NCBI GenBank assembly: GCA_963921935.1
Contig: OY998184.1
Coordinates: forward strand, 32,497,256-32,561,255
DNA from: Galeruca laticollis
Lineage: Eukaryota > Arthropoda > Insecta > Coleoptera > Chrysomelidae
Length of the DNA: 64,000 bases
Direction: 5' to 3'
Both the position numbers and the translations under genes were made by a program. Of the stretch, positions 11,508 through 24,384 are shown in pieces; the stretch's first letter is position 1; every line of letters starts with the position of its first letter. The notes below the pieces were generated by a model that searched no databases, was not told the origin of the DNA, and saw nothing but the letters and a program-made list of their open reading frames with translations.

Positions 11508-13046
11508 TGGCGATTCTAATAATTGCCCGTGATCAAATTAAATCAAAATTGACTCGATTTAAAAATTATTTTGATGCGATAGATAAAGATAATTTAACAG
11601 AACAAACAATCTCACGATTATCAACTATATTACGAACTTTTGAATTGATATTAGAAGAGTTCAATGATATTCAATACCAAATCGAAATTTTTAATGCTGA
11701 CGAAAGAAACCAATTTGAAGATGATTATTATGATTATTTAGCAAATGCGCAAGCTTCAATTCAAAATTTTAATACTAATAGCGATCATTTTAATTTAAAC
11801 AAAGAATTAAACCCGGCTGAAGGTAGCATTAGCAGCTCAAGATCAAATAATAATAATGCGCGTAGTCGAATAGCTTTACCTAAAATAACGTTGCCAAATT
11901 TTAAAGGAAAACCGGGTACATGGCTAGAGTTCTGAGATGCATTTGTGGCCTTAATCGATTCAGATGATTCACTTTCTAAGTATGAAAAATTTACTTATTT
12001 AAAAATGGCATGCAAATATGAAGCAGTAGATATTTTACAAGCCATACAAGTAACGGACGACAATTATAAAATAGGTTGGTAAGCATTAATTGACAATTAT
12101 GAAAGTAAAGCTCAATTAATTATTGACCATATTCAAGCTATGCTAGATATAAGTGAAGAATCATATGTAGAGATTAAAGGTTTATATGTGGAAGTTAATA
12201 AACATTTACGTTCAATCAATAATTTAGGAGAAAAAACCGAATATTGCGATAGAATTATAATTCAAATCATTTCCAATAAATTTGATAATACAACTGATAG
12301 AGAATAGCAATCATATAAATATAAAAATGAGTTACCTAAATTAAACGATTTATAATTTCTTAAAGGAACGAATTAAAATTCTGAGTAATGTTTACTCAAA
12401 AAAGCATTCTTATAAACAGCCACAAAATATTAATTCCCAACCAAATAATCAATTTAAAAGAAAAAATTTCAATAGTTATACATCGATATCAAGTTAGTAT
12501 AAATGTTTCTACTGCGGCAGTAAAGATCATGTCATTTATACTTGTCAACCATTTTTAAAGTTATCAATAAATCAAACAATTGCAGAAATCAAAATATTAA
12601 AGTTATGCCAAAATTGTTTAAAGGATAACCACGCTTCATGGATCTGTAATGTTCACAAATGTAAAAAATGCAACAAGCCTCATAACACATTATTACATTT
12701 GGATTTCTCAAATTCTGACCGCAGACCAATTCAATCAGACAAAGTAGCTGGTGAAATCTTGGCAGTTACATCTGATACCAATGAATTAAATTTTGATGGC
12801 GCTGCGTCCGGCAATGTTGCAGATCCAACAGTTACAAATCATGCTTCTACACAAGACAAGGTACCGTCTCATGTACTTTTGTCGACTGCTTTAATCCACA
12901 TAATGGATAACAAGAATAACGTCCATTATTGTAGAGCTTTATTAGATAATGGATCTCAGAGTAATTTAATTACCGAAAAATTTTGTAAAAAATTAAATTT
13001 GACTCAAAAAGAAGTGAATTTTTTAAATACAGGGGTCAAAATTTAG
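11508..13046 (+). pseudogene. BEL gag and protease region, broken
   Basis: Gag begins with ATG at 11508 (MAILIIARDQIKSKL) and shows the PNFKGKPGTWLEF motif near 11900 that is typical of BEL gag. It is then broken by stops at ~11935, ~12081 and ~12306. CCHC-type knuckles follow at 12505-12680 (CFYCGSKDHVIYTC, then CQNC..C..CKKCNKPHN). The retropepsin lies around 12890-13000, with ALLDNGSQSNLI; its catalytic motif reads DNG where the family usually has D-S/T-G. The frame stops at 13046. Confidence 0.85.
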
Positions 13047-13702
13047 AAAATATCAATAAGCAAGTTAACATTAACAGTAAACATAAGTTGTCTAGTACTA
13101 CCGGTAATAACAGAAAAATTACCACTAGAATCATTTCATATTAATAAATCAAATATTCCTCAACATTTAAAATTAGCAACAAGTTCAATGAAAGTAGAGA
13201 AATATATTTACTACTTGGTGCTCCAGTGTTTTGATCCCTTTTGTGTATAGGACAAATTAAATTAGGTCCAGAATTACCCATTTTACGAAAAACTCACTTT
13301 GGATGGATTGTAGCTGGCAATATTTGTTCTCTGAATAAAAACAAAACTATCTCGTGTTTAAATGTTACCGAAAATAATTTAATAAATGACCAAATTACTA
13401 AATTTTGGAATTTAGAAGAGGTAAAATTAAAATCATTTCCTTTAACAACCTCTGAAAAATATTGCGAAGACTATACTACTAGAAACGATAACGGCCCATT
13501 AATTACTAGAATTCCTTCCAATAATTTATAGGAACAGTTAGGTGAATCATATCACATGGCAAAAAGAGGTTTTTACTCTTGAGAAAAAATTAAATGCAGA
13601 TCCCAATTTAAAATTGGAATATTCAAAATTTATGAAGGAATATCTCAAGTTAGGGCACTAAAATAAACAATAATTATAATCCATTTGAAGGTATTTATTT
13701 TT

Positions 13703-15566
13703 GAACGTCAACGAACTCGGCACTATTATAATCCCCTATTACCTGCACCCCCTCTTTACCTGGACAAGATACATGAATTCGGCACTACACTTTAGCTTTC
13801 TAATCCCTAATCTACGTCCTGTTTATAATTACCTGTGAGGTGTACATCAAGAAGCTCCCACATCATGAATAATACGATAGCGCAAACAAGTGAACGGTGC
13901 AAACAAATTTTAATTGTTGATGGTAGCAAATTTACATTTGCAAAAGTGTTGAAAACCGAAGAAACTTTTTGGAGGTGTTACGTAAGAACATGTAAAGCAA
14001 AAGTGTGGACTGTGGGGCCTGAAAAAGTTATATCAAGATGTGAATTGGAACATACACATCCCAAAAATACGAAGGCGCTAAACAGGCAAATAGATTTGTG
14101 GATATGTATTTTTTAAATTTATTTGTGCTTTATTTATGTTTATTGTGTTGTATTTATTTAAAAAGCAATTACTGATTGAATATTATTATTTTAGTTAGCA
14201 ACAGTGCCAAAAGGAAGGCAGAAGGAGACATTACAGAAAAACCTTCGAAAATTATTCACTTAGCATTGAAAAACCATGTAGAAGCAATGGACACTTTAAC
14301 TGTAAGATATATTAGTTATATAAGAAATAATGTCTACTACAAGCGAACGAAAATGCAGCCAAGTTCACCGACGAGTGCAGAAGAAACCATTAGAGTTTTA
14401 CAAAATTTGGGATGTAAAACAATTAAAGGGGAAATTTTTTTGACAGGTGTTGAGCAGGAAAAGCAAATTATAGTATTTTCTTGCGAAACGTGTGCGAAAC
14501 GTGTTTTGTGTAATTGCGACACAATATATTTGGATGGTACGTTTAATTATTGTTTAAATTATTATTTTCAACTATTTACTTTACATACTTTTAATAATGG
14601 TCATTACATTCCACTAGTGTTTTCTATTTTACGAAGTAAGAGTACCTCAGATTATATAGACACATTTCAACTTATTAAAAAAAAATGTCGAGAAGTAGAT
14701 TTAGATTTTAATCCAAAGTTTATTGTAGTAGACTTTGAGAAAAGTATACATATTGCTATAGAATTTGTTTGGCCCATGGTGATGATACTAGCGTGTCGAT
14801 TTCATCTGGCCCAAAGTTGGTACAGAAAACTTCAAAAACTAGGTTTGGCTTCAGAGTATCGTGATGCAAATAATGAAGTAGGAAGATGGCTAAACTATGT
14901 CTTTGGTTTGCCATTTTTACAGCCTAGTGAAGTATCAGACTGTTTTGCTTTAGATTTAATGAGTACTCAACCTAATGACAGCAGAATAATCGAGTTTTCA
15001 GATTATATACTGGAAAATTATATAGATGAACAGCAAGCTATGTTTCCACCTAAAATTTGGGCTAGTTGCACTAGTTCAATCACTAGAACAACTAATTGCT
15101 GCGAATCATTTCATTCGAAATTTAATGAATGCTTTTATAAAACACATCCATCGCTATTTAGGTTTATTAAAGTTTTAAACAATTTTCAAACTCAGACATA
15201 TGTTAAACTAAATAGTGTTCATGAACCTGTGCGCCACAAGGATCTTAAAACAAAATGCAGACAAGTATTTTTAGAACAAAAAATTGCTGACTACTTTGTA
15301 AATAAAATAGATAGGCTACAATTTGTTAAATGTCTAGGATATTTTTATAAACAATGTCCATAGTGTAGAACAATGCAAAAATAAATACATTTCTTTCTAA
15401 TCTCTGTTTTTTAAATTTTGAGAATACGAAACAATTAGGTAATAAGGTAAAGTTGATAAACGGTGCCCAGTTCGAGTACTTGAATAATGTGTAATCCGAG
15501 GTCTAGTGCCGAATTCATGCGTAGAGATTAAGGAGCAGGTATGTGGTGCCGAATTCATGGCCGCCC
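13703..15566 (+). mobile_element. MULE DNA transposon inside BEL pol, 8-bp target duplication
   Basis: The 8-mer TTATTTTT is at 13695-13702 and again at 15567-15574; 8-9 bp duplications are typical of Mutator-like elements. Ends carry repeats of ATGAATTCGGCAC or a variant: inward at 13710-13723 and 13772-13786, inverted at 15510-15522 and 15546-15559. Each end thus has two spaced copies. The element is 1,864 bp and holds one transposase gene. Deleting it with one duplication copy closes the BEL frame exactly. Confidence 0.9.
13865..15363 (+). CDS. MULE transposase with FLYWCH zinc finger, predicted two exons
   Basis: Exon 1 (13865-14097) encodes a FLYWCH-type DNA-binding domain, with TFWRCYVRTCKAKVWT and the closing HTHP. 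Exon 2 (14199-15363) encodes the MULE DDE core: first Asp in YLDGTFNY, second in FIVVDFEKS, then the CRFHLAQSWYRKLQ segment, and a candidate Glu in NCCESFHSKFNE. A GT-AG intron at 14098-14198 (101 bp, T-rich) joins the frames to give about 465 aa with no stop. The intron is inferred: both exon frames are open and in phase only if it is removed. An AATAAA follows at 15382. It is the only transposase in the window without a visible lesion. Confidence 0.82.
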
Positions 15567-16033
15567 TTATTTTTATCTTCCTCATCATGCAGTAATAAAA
15601 ATGTCGAGTTTAACCACTAAACTACGTGTAGGTTTTGACGGTTCTGTAAAACTGATACTGGTAAATTTTTAATGAGGTTCAGTTTAGTGGTTCAAAATGA
15701 ATTACTAGACATTCTTTTACGTTTTCAAATTTATAATTTTGTAATCACTGGAGATATATCAAAAATGTATCGCCAAGTTATAATACATGAAAATGACCGA
15801 CGTTACCAAAGAACCCTATGGAGGGAATCAAGTGACATTGAAATTGATTGTTACGAATTAAATACAGTAACTTATGGAACCACTTCGGCTCCATATTTAA
15901 ACGTAAAATGTTCACAAAAATTAGCTTGTGAAAATAAAAGTATACATCCAGTAGCCAGTAAAACAATAAATATTGATTTTCATGTAGACGATTTGATAAC
16001 AGGAGCAAATACGAGACAAGAACTAATTAATAT

Positions 16034-16280
16034 TGTTGCGGGTTCTGATGAGGGTGAAATAACAACGGGAGGTACTTTACCCAAACTAAATATATATTGC
16101 CCTATTTTAACAAAGTAAAAGTAATTAAAAGTAATAATATGTTAATTTTCGAATTGTGTATATATCGTTCTACCGCGCTGTCAGCAGTCACCCTTCACCC
16201 CCAGAGGTAGGTGATCTCATTAGTGAGAATTACCATCCAACAGTGGCTGATGGTGGCCTGGTCCAGGCGCAGGCGTTACA
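16034..16280. mobile_element. Solo LTR (247 bp) in BEL pol, target duplication ATAT
   Basis: The insert begins TGTTGCGGG and ends GCGTTACA. ATAT flanks both sides (16030-16033 and 16281-16284), and an AATAT duplication is equally possible. The interior is unlike BEL and includes a GC-rich stretch (16170-16275). Removing it with one duplication copy makes the BEL RT frame continuous, which fixes the boundaries. TG..CA ends and a 4-5 bp duplication fit a solo LTR left by recombination. No full-length parent is seen in the window. Confidence 0.75.
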
Positions 16281-17531
16281 ATATTCAAAAACAAATTTCC
16301 CTAATTTCACAGTCTGCAGGATTTGAATTAAGAAAATGGTTAAGTAATGATAAGACAATACTAAATCAAATTAACGTTATTAGAAACTAGATAATAATAT
16401 TATACAAATAGGTGAAAATGAAAATAATAAAAGTGGAATCCACAATCTGATTCCATAATATATACAATGACCAATACGTCTTTAAATGAAAATCAAATAA
16501 CTAAAAGATCAATACTTTCAGCAACATGTCAGATTTTCGACCCTTTGGATCTACTAGGATATGTATTAATTAGAGCTAAATTAATTATTCAAGAAATGTG
16601 GAAATTACAGATAACTTAGGATGAAACTGTTCCACAAGATTTATACACTAAATGGTGCCAATTTAAGGATGATTCAATTAATGTGGAAAATAATAAAATT
16701 CCCAGACAAATTTAGTTTTCTAATTCAAAAATAATTGAACTTCATGGTTTTTCTGACTCATCAGAATATGCATATGGTGCATGTGTCTTTATTAGATGCA
16801 TTGGACCAGATGATCTAATTAGATCTAACCTTTTGTGTGAAAAAACACGTGTAGCCCTAATAAAACAAATATCGTTGCCGAGGCTTCAGTTAGGTGCTGC
16901 AGTTTTGCTCGCAGAATTGATCAAGAGGGTCAGCGAATCAATATATTATATGAAATTTCATAAAACATATTGTTGGTCGGATTCTACTATTACACTATCT
17001 TGGATACGAGGCGAACCAAGAAAATTTAAAATCTTCGTAGCCAACCGAGTTGGATAAATCCAACAGCTGACCAATATTAATAATTGGTATCATGTATAAT
17101 CGACTCAAAATCTCGCAGATTTATTATCTCGAGGTACATACTGTCATGATTTATTTAATTCCGAGTTATGGTGGCATGGACCCCCATTTTTTAAACAGGA
17201 GGTATCTACATGGAATCTTAATAATTTTCCTTCAACAAATAATCCTCCCTAAATTAAGTTATGTCATATTTCGTTATCATTAGATTCTTTAAATATTTTT
17301 AATCAATATTTCTCATTATTAAAATTACAAGCTGTTACTGGATTTATTTTTCGATTTTATTGTAATTCGAGACTACCACTAGTACAAAGAAAATGAACCA
17401 AGAATTTAACTATTGAGGAGATGAAGTTCGCATTATTATTATTAGTGAAATTAGCCCAAAGAGAATGTTTCTCATAAGATTATCAAAATTTACGAAATAA
17501 AAGGCCGATAAACAATAAAAGCCATATATCG

Positions 17532-18796
17532 ATGCTACACCCATTTCTTGATCTTAAGGGACTGATAAGAGTAGGTGGTAGAATTGAGAAATCTAAACTT
17601 GAGTTTGAAAAATCTCATCCGTTGTTGCTTCCACGAAAACAACAGCTAAACAAATTAATTTTCAAATATACTCATGAAAAATTATTAAATTGCGGATCAA
17701 AAACATTACATTATGCGGTTCGCGAAAATTATTAGGTCATTTCAGGACGCAATGTAGCAAAAGGAATTATTCGCATGTGTATTACTTGTTTTAAGGTCAA
17801 ACCTACATCCACTGAATATTAAGTGGCAAATCTTCCTACTGTAAGAGTCAATCAATTTTTTCCTTTTATCAATGTAGGTCTGGATTATGGGGGACCTTTT
17901 TTAATTAAAGATAGGAAAACTAGATCTCCTAAAATTATAAAATGTTACATATCCCTTTTCATTTGCATGTTTATTCGCGCAGTTCATTTGGATTTAGTTT
18001 CTAATTTAAGTACTGAATCATTTATGGCCACATTGAAAAGATTTATATCGCGAAGAGGTAAACCTCAAAATATCTATTCCGACAATGGATCAAACTTTGT
18101 TGGAGCTAATAACGAAATTCTATAAATGTTAATTTTTTTAAAATCTGAATCAAATAGTATCAAATATAAATTATGTAAAGATGTAATTAAATGGCATTTC
18201 ATACCAGCCAATTCTCCCAGTTTTGGCGGTCTATGGGAGGCGGGAATTAAAATCACAAAGTATCATTTAAAACGAGTCATCGGTGTGGATAAATTTGATT
18301 TTGAGCAATTTAGTACTCTTTTACAACAAATTGGAGCCGTTTTAAACTCCCGGCCCATTTCCCCACTATCCTCCGATCCTGAAGATCTTTCGCCACTGAC
18401 TCCAGGGCATTTTAAATTGGACAACCAATATAGCCCTTCCAGAATAGAATTTGAAAGAAATTTCGAACAATAGACTTACTAAATATCAGCATATTCAGCA
18501 ACTGGTCTAGCATTTTTGGAATCGCTGGTATAACGAATAATATCAGGACTTCTAACGCGAATAAAATGGAAGACTACCAGTTCCAAAATAATCGAACATG
18601 GTATCCTAGTTGTCATAAAAGACAATAATCTACCTCCATTGAAGTGGCAACTGGGAAGAATTATTCAGCTTCACCCAGGTGATGACGGTGTGGTTAGAGT
18701 GGTTAGTATTAAGACCCAAGGTGGTATTATCAAACGTTCAGTATCCAGAATTTGTCTTCTTCCAATTGGAAGCGATAACTTTCAAGGTGGCCAGCA
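17532..18796 (+). pseudogene. BEL integrase region, broken
   Basis: The N-terminal zinc-binding region is at 17532-17815 (GRIEKSKL, HPLLLPRK, THEKLLN, then CITC). The catalytic core has an Asp in VGLDYGGPF (~17880) and one in YSDNGSNFVG (~18085). The Glu is in FGGLWEAGIK (~18235). The C-terminal part continues to about 18480, with further sequence to the 3' LTR at 18797. In-frame stops occur near 17733, 17821 and 18123 and the frame ends at 18473. Confidence 0.85.
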
Positions 18797-18954
18797 TGTT
18801 AGTCTCCCGACGGAATAACGGAACAGAGTAAAAAAAGTAAATTTTCAAGAACTGTCATTAATAATAATTTTGAGATATAATATGTTTATGTATTGAATTA
18901 GCAATAAAAAATATATGTTTGAACCAAAAATATACCAACAGTCCAACATCAACA
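18797..18954 (+). repeat. BEL element 3' LTR
   Basis: 158 bp matching 8841-9003, same TGTTA..AACA ends. The base after it starts GAGTC, close to GAGTT before the 5' LTR. Confidence 0.88.
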
Positions 18955-19225
18955 GAGTCAATAATACACTCATTGTTTGATAAGGTTTGTTGTGTTTTTG
19001 TCCGGGAGCCAATTTAGAGTTTTCGTGGTCTCTAACAATTGTTTAAGATGATACGAATTGATTATTTTCCTCTCTTGAGATTATGATTATTAAAAAATTT
19101 TCATTCTCATGCTAATTTTCATCCCTGTTGGATCGTGAATTAATCTTATTGTGAACAAAGCGTTTTTTCTAAAATTCAAAGTTTTTTTTCGGTCAATATA
19201 CAGTGTTTTGTAATAAGGATCAATT

Positions 19226-21657
19226 GTGTCAGTATCAATTGATTCCTTAGTTCTACCATCACCTCCAAGTACGGAGACGATACCGTTTCAAACGGAGTAC
19301 ACCCGCAGGCTTAAATCCAAAATCCAAAAACTAAATGCAACCAACCCAGAAATGTTCACCAGTGAAAAGTTAATAAGTGACAATAACGTGCGCGTTCTTA
19401 ATACAAAAATTTCGTCAAAACATCCCCGAAAGCAACAAAAAACAAAGGCACGTCTAAGCATAAAATCTATAAAAAACACAAAAACGTTCAAAACTTTCCA
19501 CGGATAAAAAATCAAAAACAAATAAAAAAAGTGACGCGAAAGCCGGTGATAGCGGGCATCGGGGGCTCTCTGCCCCACTTCAGACAATTTGAGTTCCTTA
19601 ATATATTCTGAAGAATTAAATAGAATAAGAAATAGAACGATTGAACTTAAAAATAATTTTTTTTTAAAATTAGTTTTCATTGATGACGAAAAAACTAACA
19701 CTGACAATATTGACAACATAGATAAACCAATAAATGCTCAAATATCTCCGGATAAAATTAATACTTCTAAAAAATGTTTCGACGCGATTGATACTGAATC
19801 AATATCGGAAGCCATTACGAATATAATCAACATACAAGAAAACAAGTGTCTAGTGGAAAGAAAAAGAGGATAAAAAGTGTCTAGAAAACTTCTACGCAGA
19901 AAAGTGTATAGGAGAATCCAGCTTTTCAACAATAAATCATACAGAATCATATAATACTGAAATTTCAACGCCAATTTGCCGTGGAAACCATAAGCAAGAT
20001 AGTTCTATACAAACAATAACAAAAATTAGTAATAAAAATACCCAAAATATGGAAGAAGACACAATAGGCCCTATTAGCAAGCAAAACACGACAGACGATG
20101 ACATTACTACGCAAATGAAACAAAACAAAATCAAGACAACAACTGCGGTTCAAGCAATAATTCATAATCCAGCCAACCTATCATGGGCAAATGAAATCGA
20201 GGTAGAAGCAAATAAAGATAAATTCACCTCACAATATGAGACCTTGAACAAAGGCAAAACAATCAATGATAGGCAAATTCATCCCACAAGAACTGGAGAC
20301 TTGAACCAAATAGTAGTCGAATCCATGGAAATCGGAGAAACTGCTCCGCCAGGATATGAATTCCCGAAAAAATTCAATACCTTCAATAAAATATTAAATC
20401 AAACTGTGAAAAAACGTTCAGAAATAGTCACCAGTAATGCATTTGAATCTCTGTCTGATTGATCAGACGACGAAATGCAAAAAAACAGTCAACAATACAA
20501 AGAAAAGGAAAAAACTCACTTTAAAAAATTCGTTCCTTCTGAATACTCAACAGATGACGATGACAGAGCAGAAAAACAAGACAACAAAAGAACGAAAGCA
20601 ACTACAATAATTAAAAAAATTAGTCCAACCTGCCCGCCGATAGTCATCGACGGCAACGTATCTCATCACAGGGATATGGTTCACAAATTAAAGGAGGAGA
20701 TAAAGCACCCGTTTGAAATCAAGTATACAAATAACGCCTCCATAATTTTTACAAAGGCCGTCGATGACTTTGAAAAATTAAAGCAAGTCCGCAAAGAATA
20801 AAAAGTGCAATTCCACACCTATACAAGGCGCGAAGAGAAATCACACGCCTTTGTTCTCCGCGGTCTTGCAGAAGGGTTGCAACTCATATATATATACGCG
20901 AAGACATCGAAAAAACGTACAAGATTCAAATCAAGGATATATATAGAATGTCGACAAAAGGGAGGCCATTATATTTGGCAATAACCGACTCCAAAGTAAC
21001 ACTGGACTACCTCAATAAACACATAAAAGTTATAGAATATACCAGACAAACCCATCATCCAATGTCATGTCTGCCAATTATGGGGACATGCAACGTCAAA
21101 CTGCGGTAGGGCTCCCAGATGCCTCAAATACGCAGGATCACATCCCACCCCAGAGTGCAGCAAAGAAAGAACCACCACCGCCCGATGTGCCAACTGTAAA
21201 GGAGACCATCCAGCGAATGCAGAGATATGTCTAGAATTTATAAAACGTAAAATTTGGTTAGAAGAAAAAAACTCGCAATCACAGAAATCTAAACCCATTC
21301 CCCAAAAATGTATACCGGCACCCCCTCCTAAAAACAATCCATGGACCCAGAGAAACAACCTTAATGCAGAATTCCCCACTCTTCCAACAAAAACTCACCC
21401 TCAACCCACCCCTCAAAATACTCACCCTCAACCCCAATCACAGAATTTACCAACAACAAACCAAAACAAATATTCTGACATAAATAAATTCACAGAAATA
21501 AATGGGTTGTTCCAGGAGCTGCATTCGCTGGTAAATCTTGATGAACTAGCAAGAGCAGTTGGCGATCTAATTCGTGAAATGAAGCAAGCCTCCACAAAAA
21601 TAGAGAAATTAACAGTCTATAATAACTTTGTCCCCGGGATAGATAACTATGACATCT
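19226..21657 (+). pseudogene. Jockey ORF1 (nucleic-acid-binding), frameshifted
   Basis: This is a Lys/Asn/Thr-rich gag-like protein in pieces: 19226-19507, 19589-19873, 20049-20462, 20475-20801 and about 20810-21657. The C-terminal part (21060-21240) has zinc knuckles: CRQCQLWGHATSNC, then a C..C..H..C block, and CANCKGDHPANAEIC. A Pro/Gln-rich stretch and a helical tail follow. Its TAG stop (21655-21657) overlaps the ORF2 start codon region (21649), the common LINE arrangement. At least four frame changes or stops. Confidence 0.75.
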
Positions 21658-24384
21658 AGGCAGGTAGGTGGTAAAACAGGCTCTCAAAAACGATATAATC
21701 TTAAAATTATTTTTTGTAACATACAAGGAGTTTTTGATAAACTCCAATTAACTCGTCACTTTCTCGACATTCAAAAACCAGATATTTTCTTTCTAATCGA
21801 GACTCTCCTAAAACCAAATAAAGTCATTAACTTCAAAAACCCAGAATATCGTCTCTTTAGACAAGACCGCCCCAACGATGCCCGCGGTGGCGGTATCGCT
21901 CTGCTTATCAAAAGAGGCATAAATTTCAAACTCTTGCAACAAAACAATTCATCTATTGAGCATATCGCTATACTATTTGATAACAAAATCAAAATTGTAG
22001 GCGCATATAACCCGCCTACTAATAAATTAAGAGATGTCGACTTTCACAACATAATGAACTCGCACAATAAAGTTTTAATGGTAGGGGATTTAAATTGTAG
22101 ACACCCCCAGTGGGATAATTTCATACAACACCCAAATGTAAACGGAAATACTCTCCTGAAATTCTGTGATAATACCGAATGTAACATTTTCCCCACTGAT
22201 GATCCCACCCACTTTCCTTTCTCAAACCACTTCCCCAGCACAATCGATATTGCTGTCGGAAAAAACATAAACAACATCACCAAAATAAAAACCCTAAACG
22301 ATCTTAATTCCGACCACGATCCTGTCCTCATACACTTAAAACTACCCCACACAATACAACTCCCGATAAAACACATATTTGATTACACAACCACCAGCTG
22401 GTTAAAATCCAGGAAACACATAAACAATAACATCAATATCACAGTCAAAGTAGAAAACACAGAACAACTTATCAATTCAATCAAAAACCTTCAAGATATA
22501 ATTATTGCCGCCAGAAATTACTCAACCACCCTAGAACCTAAATCAACCCCTCAGAACACCCTTCCTGATTACATAATTACACTCATACACGACAAAAACA
22601 AAGTAAGGAAAAGATGGCAGCTCTCCAGAAGCGAAGACGATCGATCTTTATTAAAATATTATCAAACGACAATAAATACTCTCATCAAAGAATACAAAAA
22701 CCAAAATTGGACGAAGTTTCTAAAAACAATAAAACCTGAAGATAATTCACTCTGGAGAATTGCAAGTTTCTTCAAAAACCAGCAAAAGGATATTTCAAAA
22801 ATTGAAATCAATGGACACACATGCACCGACAGTAAGGAAATTGCGCAGAATTTCGGAGAGTACTTTTGTAAGAATTTCGTAAACAATGCACCACACAGCA
22901 ATCATCATCAACACATATCACAATTAGTAAACCAACACTTGCAATCAATACATCCATTAAACACAGAAAACTTAGCGTCTTACACAGAAATATATAATAC
23001 TATACAAAAACTTAAAAACAAAACTGCTCCAGGATACGACGGTATACCAAACATCCTGTTAAAAAACCTACCAAAAAAAGCTATTGTGCAAGTAACTTAC
23101 ATAGTTAATTTCATTATCAAAACCGGAATTTATCCTGATATGCTCAAGATTGCCAATGTCATACCCATAATAAAAGCAAACAAACAGCCATGTTATGTAG
23201 ATAGTTATCCACCTATATAATTATTAAATAATATTGCAAAGGTGATCGACAAAATTATTTTGAAAAGAATGCAATCATTCACAGAAAAACAAAAGTTATT
23301 ACCCCCGAGCAATACGGTTTCCGAAGTGGCCACAGTACCATAGCACAAACAATTATAGTTATAAATTTCATAAGAGAAGGCTTCCGGGACAAAAATAAAG
23401 CAAGTATGGTCGCGATCGACGTACAAAAAGCCTTCGACTCCGTATGACTCGAGGGGTTAATATTCAAACTTATACAACTGAAAATTCCAAATTATTTAAC
23501 TAAGTTAATTAACTCATATGCATCAAACAGAAAATTCTACATTAATATCAACAAACAAACTGCTGGGCCCTATCCTATTTAGGCTGGAGTCCCGTAGGGT
23601 TCTGTGTTATTACCTTCGCTTTATTCCTTATTCATCTAGGATCTTCCGGCTTCCCCAAATTTACTAACCGCTATGTACGCCGATGATACGTGTTTTGTAG
23701 CATCTGCAAAAAATCCAGACACCGCACTTAACATTGTTCAAACTCACATAAACTCACAAATAATACCTGACTTTAACAATCAAAAACTTAACATCAACGC
23801 CTCCAAAGCAGAGTATTCATTACTCAGGAGGAAAGAGGAAAGAGAACTCATTGCAATCTCAACTTTGCGTAAACGGACACATCTTCCCCCCGAGCAACAC
23901 TTTAAAATACCTCGGATATACCATCCAAGGTAATACAAACGCCACAGCTCATATAAATAGTCAAGTGCACAAAGCTAAGATTGCAATGAGTAAACTTTAC
24001 CCTCTCATCTATAAACACAGTCATCTCACCACACAAAACAAATTACTTATATACAGACAAATTATCAGACCTATTTCAAGATATTCAGCACCAGTATACT
24101 TCACAGGAACAAAACAGAATTTTCACTCATTGCAGGTGGTACAAAACAAGTGTCTGAGAATGGCAATAAAACACAACTCTACTTATCCAAAATACCCCAG
24201 AAACTCCTGGTTACATGAGAAAGCCGATATGCCCACTGTCAAAGACTTTATCACTAAAATATCTACAAATTTTTACAATAATTGTCTGCCAGATAATCTT
24301 CGAAATGCTCTCAAAGACGTGAATCGCGCAGAAGGCATCCGCGACAGTGGGTGTAGACTTCTGCATGGATCTCTAATTACATAA
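21649..24384 (+). pseudogene. Jockey ORF2: APE endonuclease and reverse transcriptase
   Basis: The first 523 codons (21649-23220) are open. The endonuclease opens with IIFCNIQGVFDKL, has the catalytic Glu in FFLIETLLKPNK, RGGGIALLIKRG, GDLNCRHPQWDN, and SDHDPVL. RT begins near 23010 (NKTAPGYDGIPN). It is then broken by stops (23218, ~23340, ~23446, ~23581) but readable: YGFRSGHST, VAIDVQKAFDSV, and the catalytic YADDTCFV at 23672-23695. The C-terminal part is 23851-24384. The endonuclease half is better preserved than the RT half. Confidence 0.85.

Larger units (their letters stand above)
13241..17057 (+). pseudogene. BEL reverse transcriptase and RNase H, split by two insertions
   Basis: The pol segment has HFGWIVAGN (13290-13325) and an acidic spacer, then RT sequence that stops at the MULE (13702) and resumes at 15575. 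RT palm sequence continues with FDGS and DISKMYRQV (~15755). The catalytic block FHVDDLITGA is at ~15980-16010. A solo LTR interrupts at 16034-16280, and coding resumes with FELRKWLS (~16325). RNase H follows at 16735-17057 (HGFSDSSEYAYGACVF, SDSTITLSWI). Stops and frameshifts occur throughout. Both insertions are flanked by clean target duplications, and the frame is continuous across them once they are removed. Confidence 0.85.
8841..18954 (+). mobile_element. BEL/Pao LTR retrotransposon with three nested insertions
   Basis: The two LTRs are 8841-9003 and 18797-18954. Both begin TGTTA(C)GTCTCCCGACGG and end CATCAACA. Flanking 5-mers are GAGTT (8836-8840) and GAGTC (18955-18959), a near-perfect target duplication. 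Internal order is gag, CCHC knuckles, protease, reverse transcriptase, RNase H, integrase, as in BEL/Pao. Inside lie a piggyBac (9015-11301), a MULE (13703-15566) and a solo LTR (16034-16280). Subtracting these leaves about 5.7 kb, normal for the family. Many stops and frameshifts make it inactive. Confidence 0.9.

Noticed and set aside
16034..16280. GC-rich block as a possible small nuclear RNA or SINE
   Set aside because: No snRNA sequence or A/B box recognised; TG..CA ends and ATAT duplication fit a solo LTR better.
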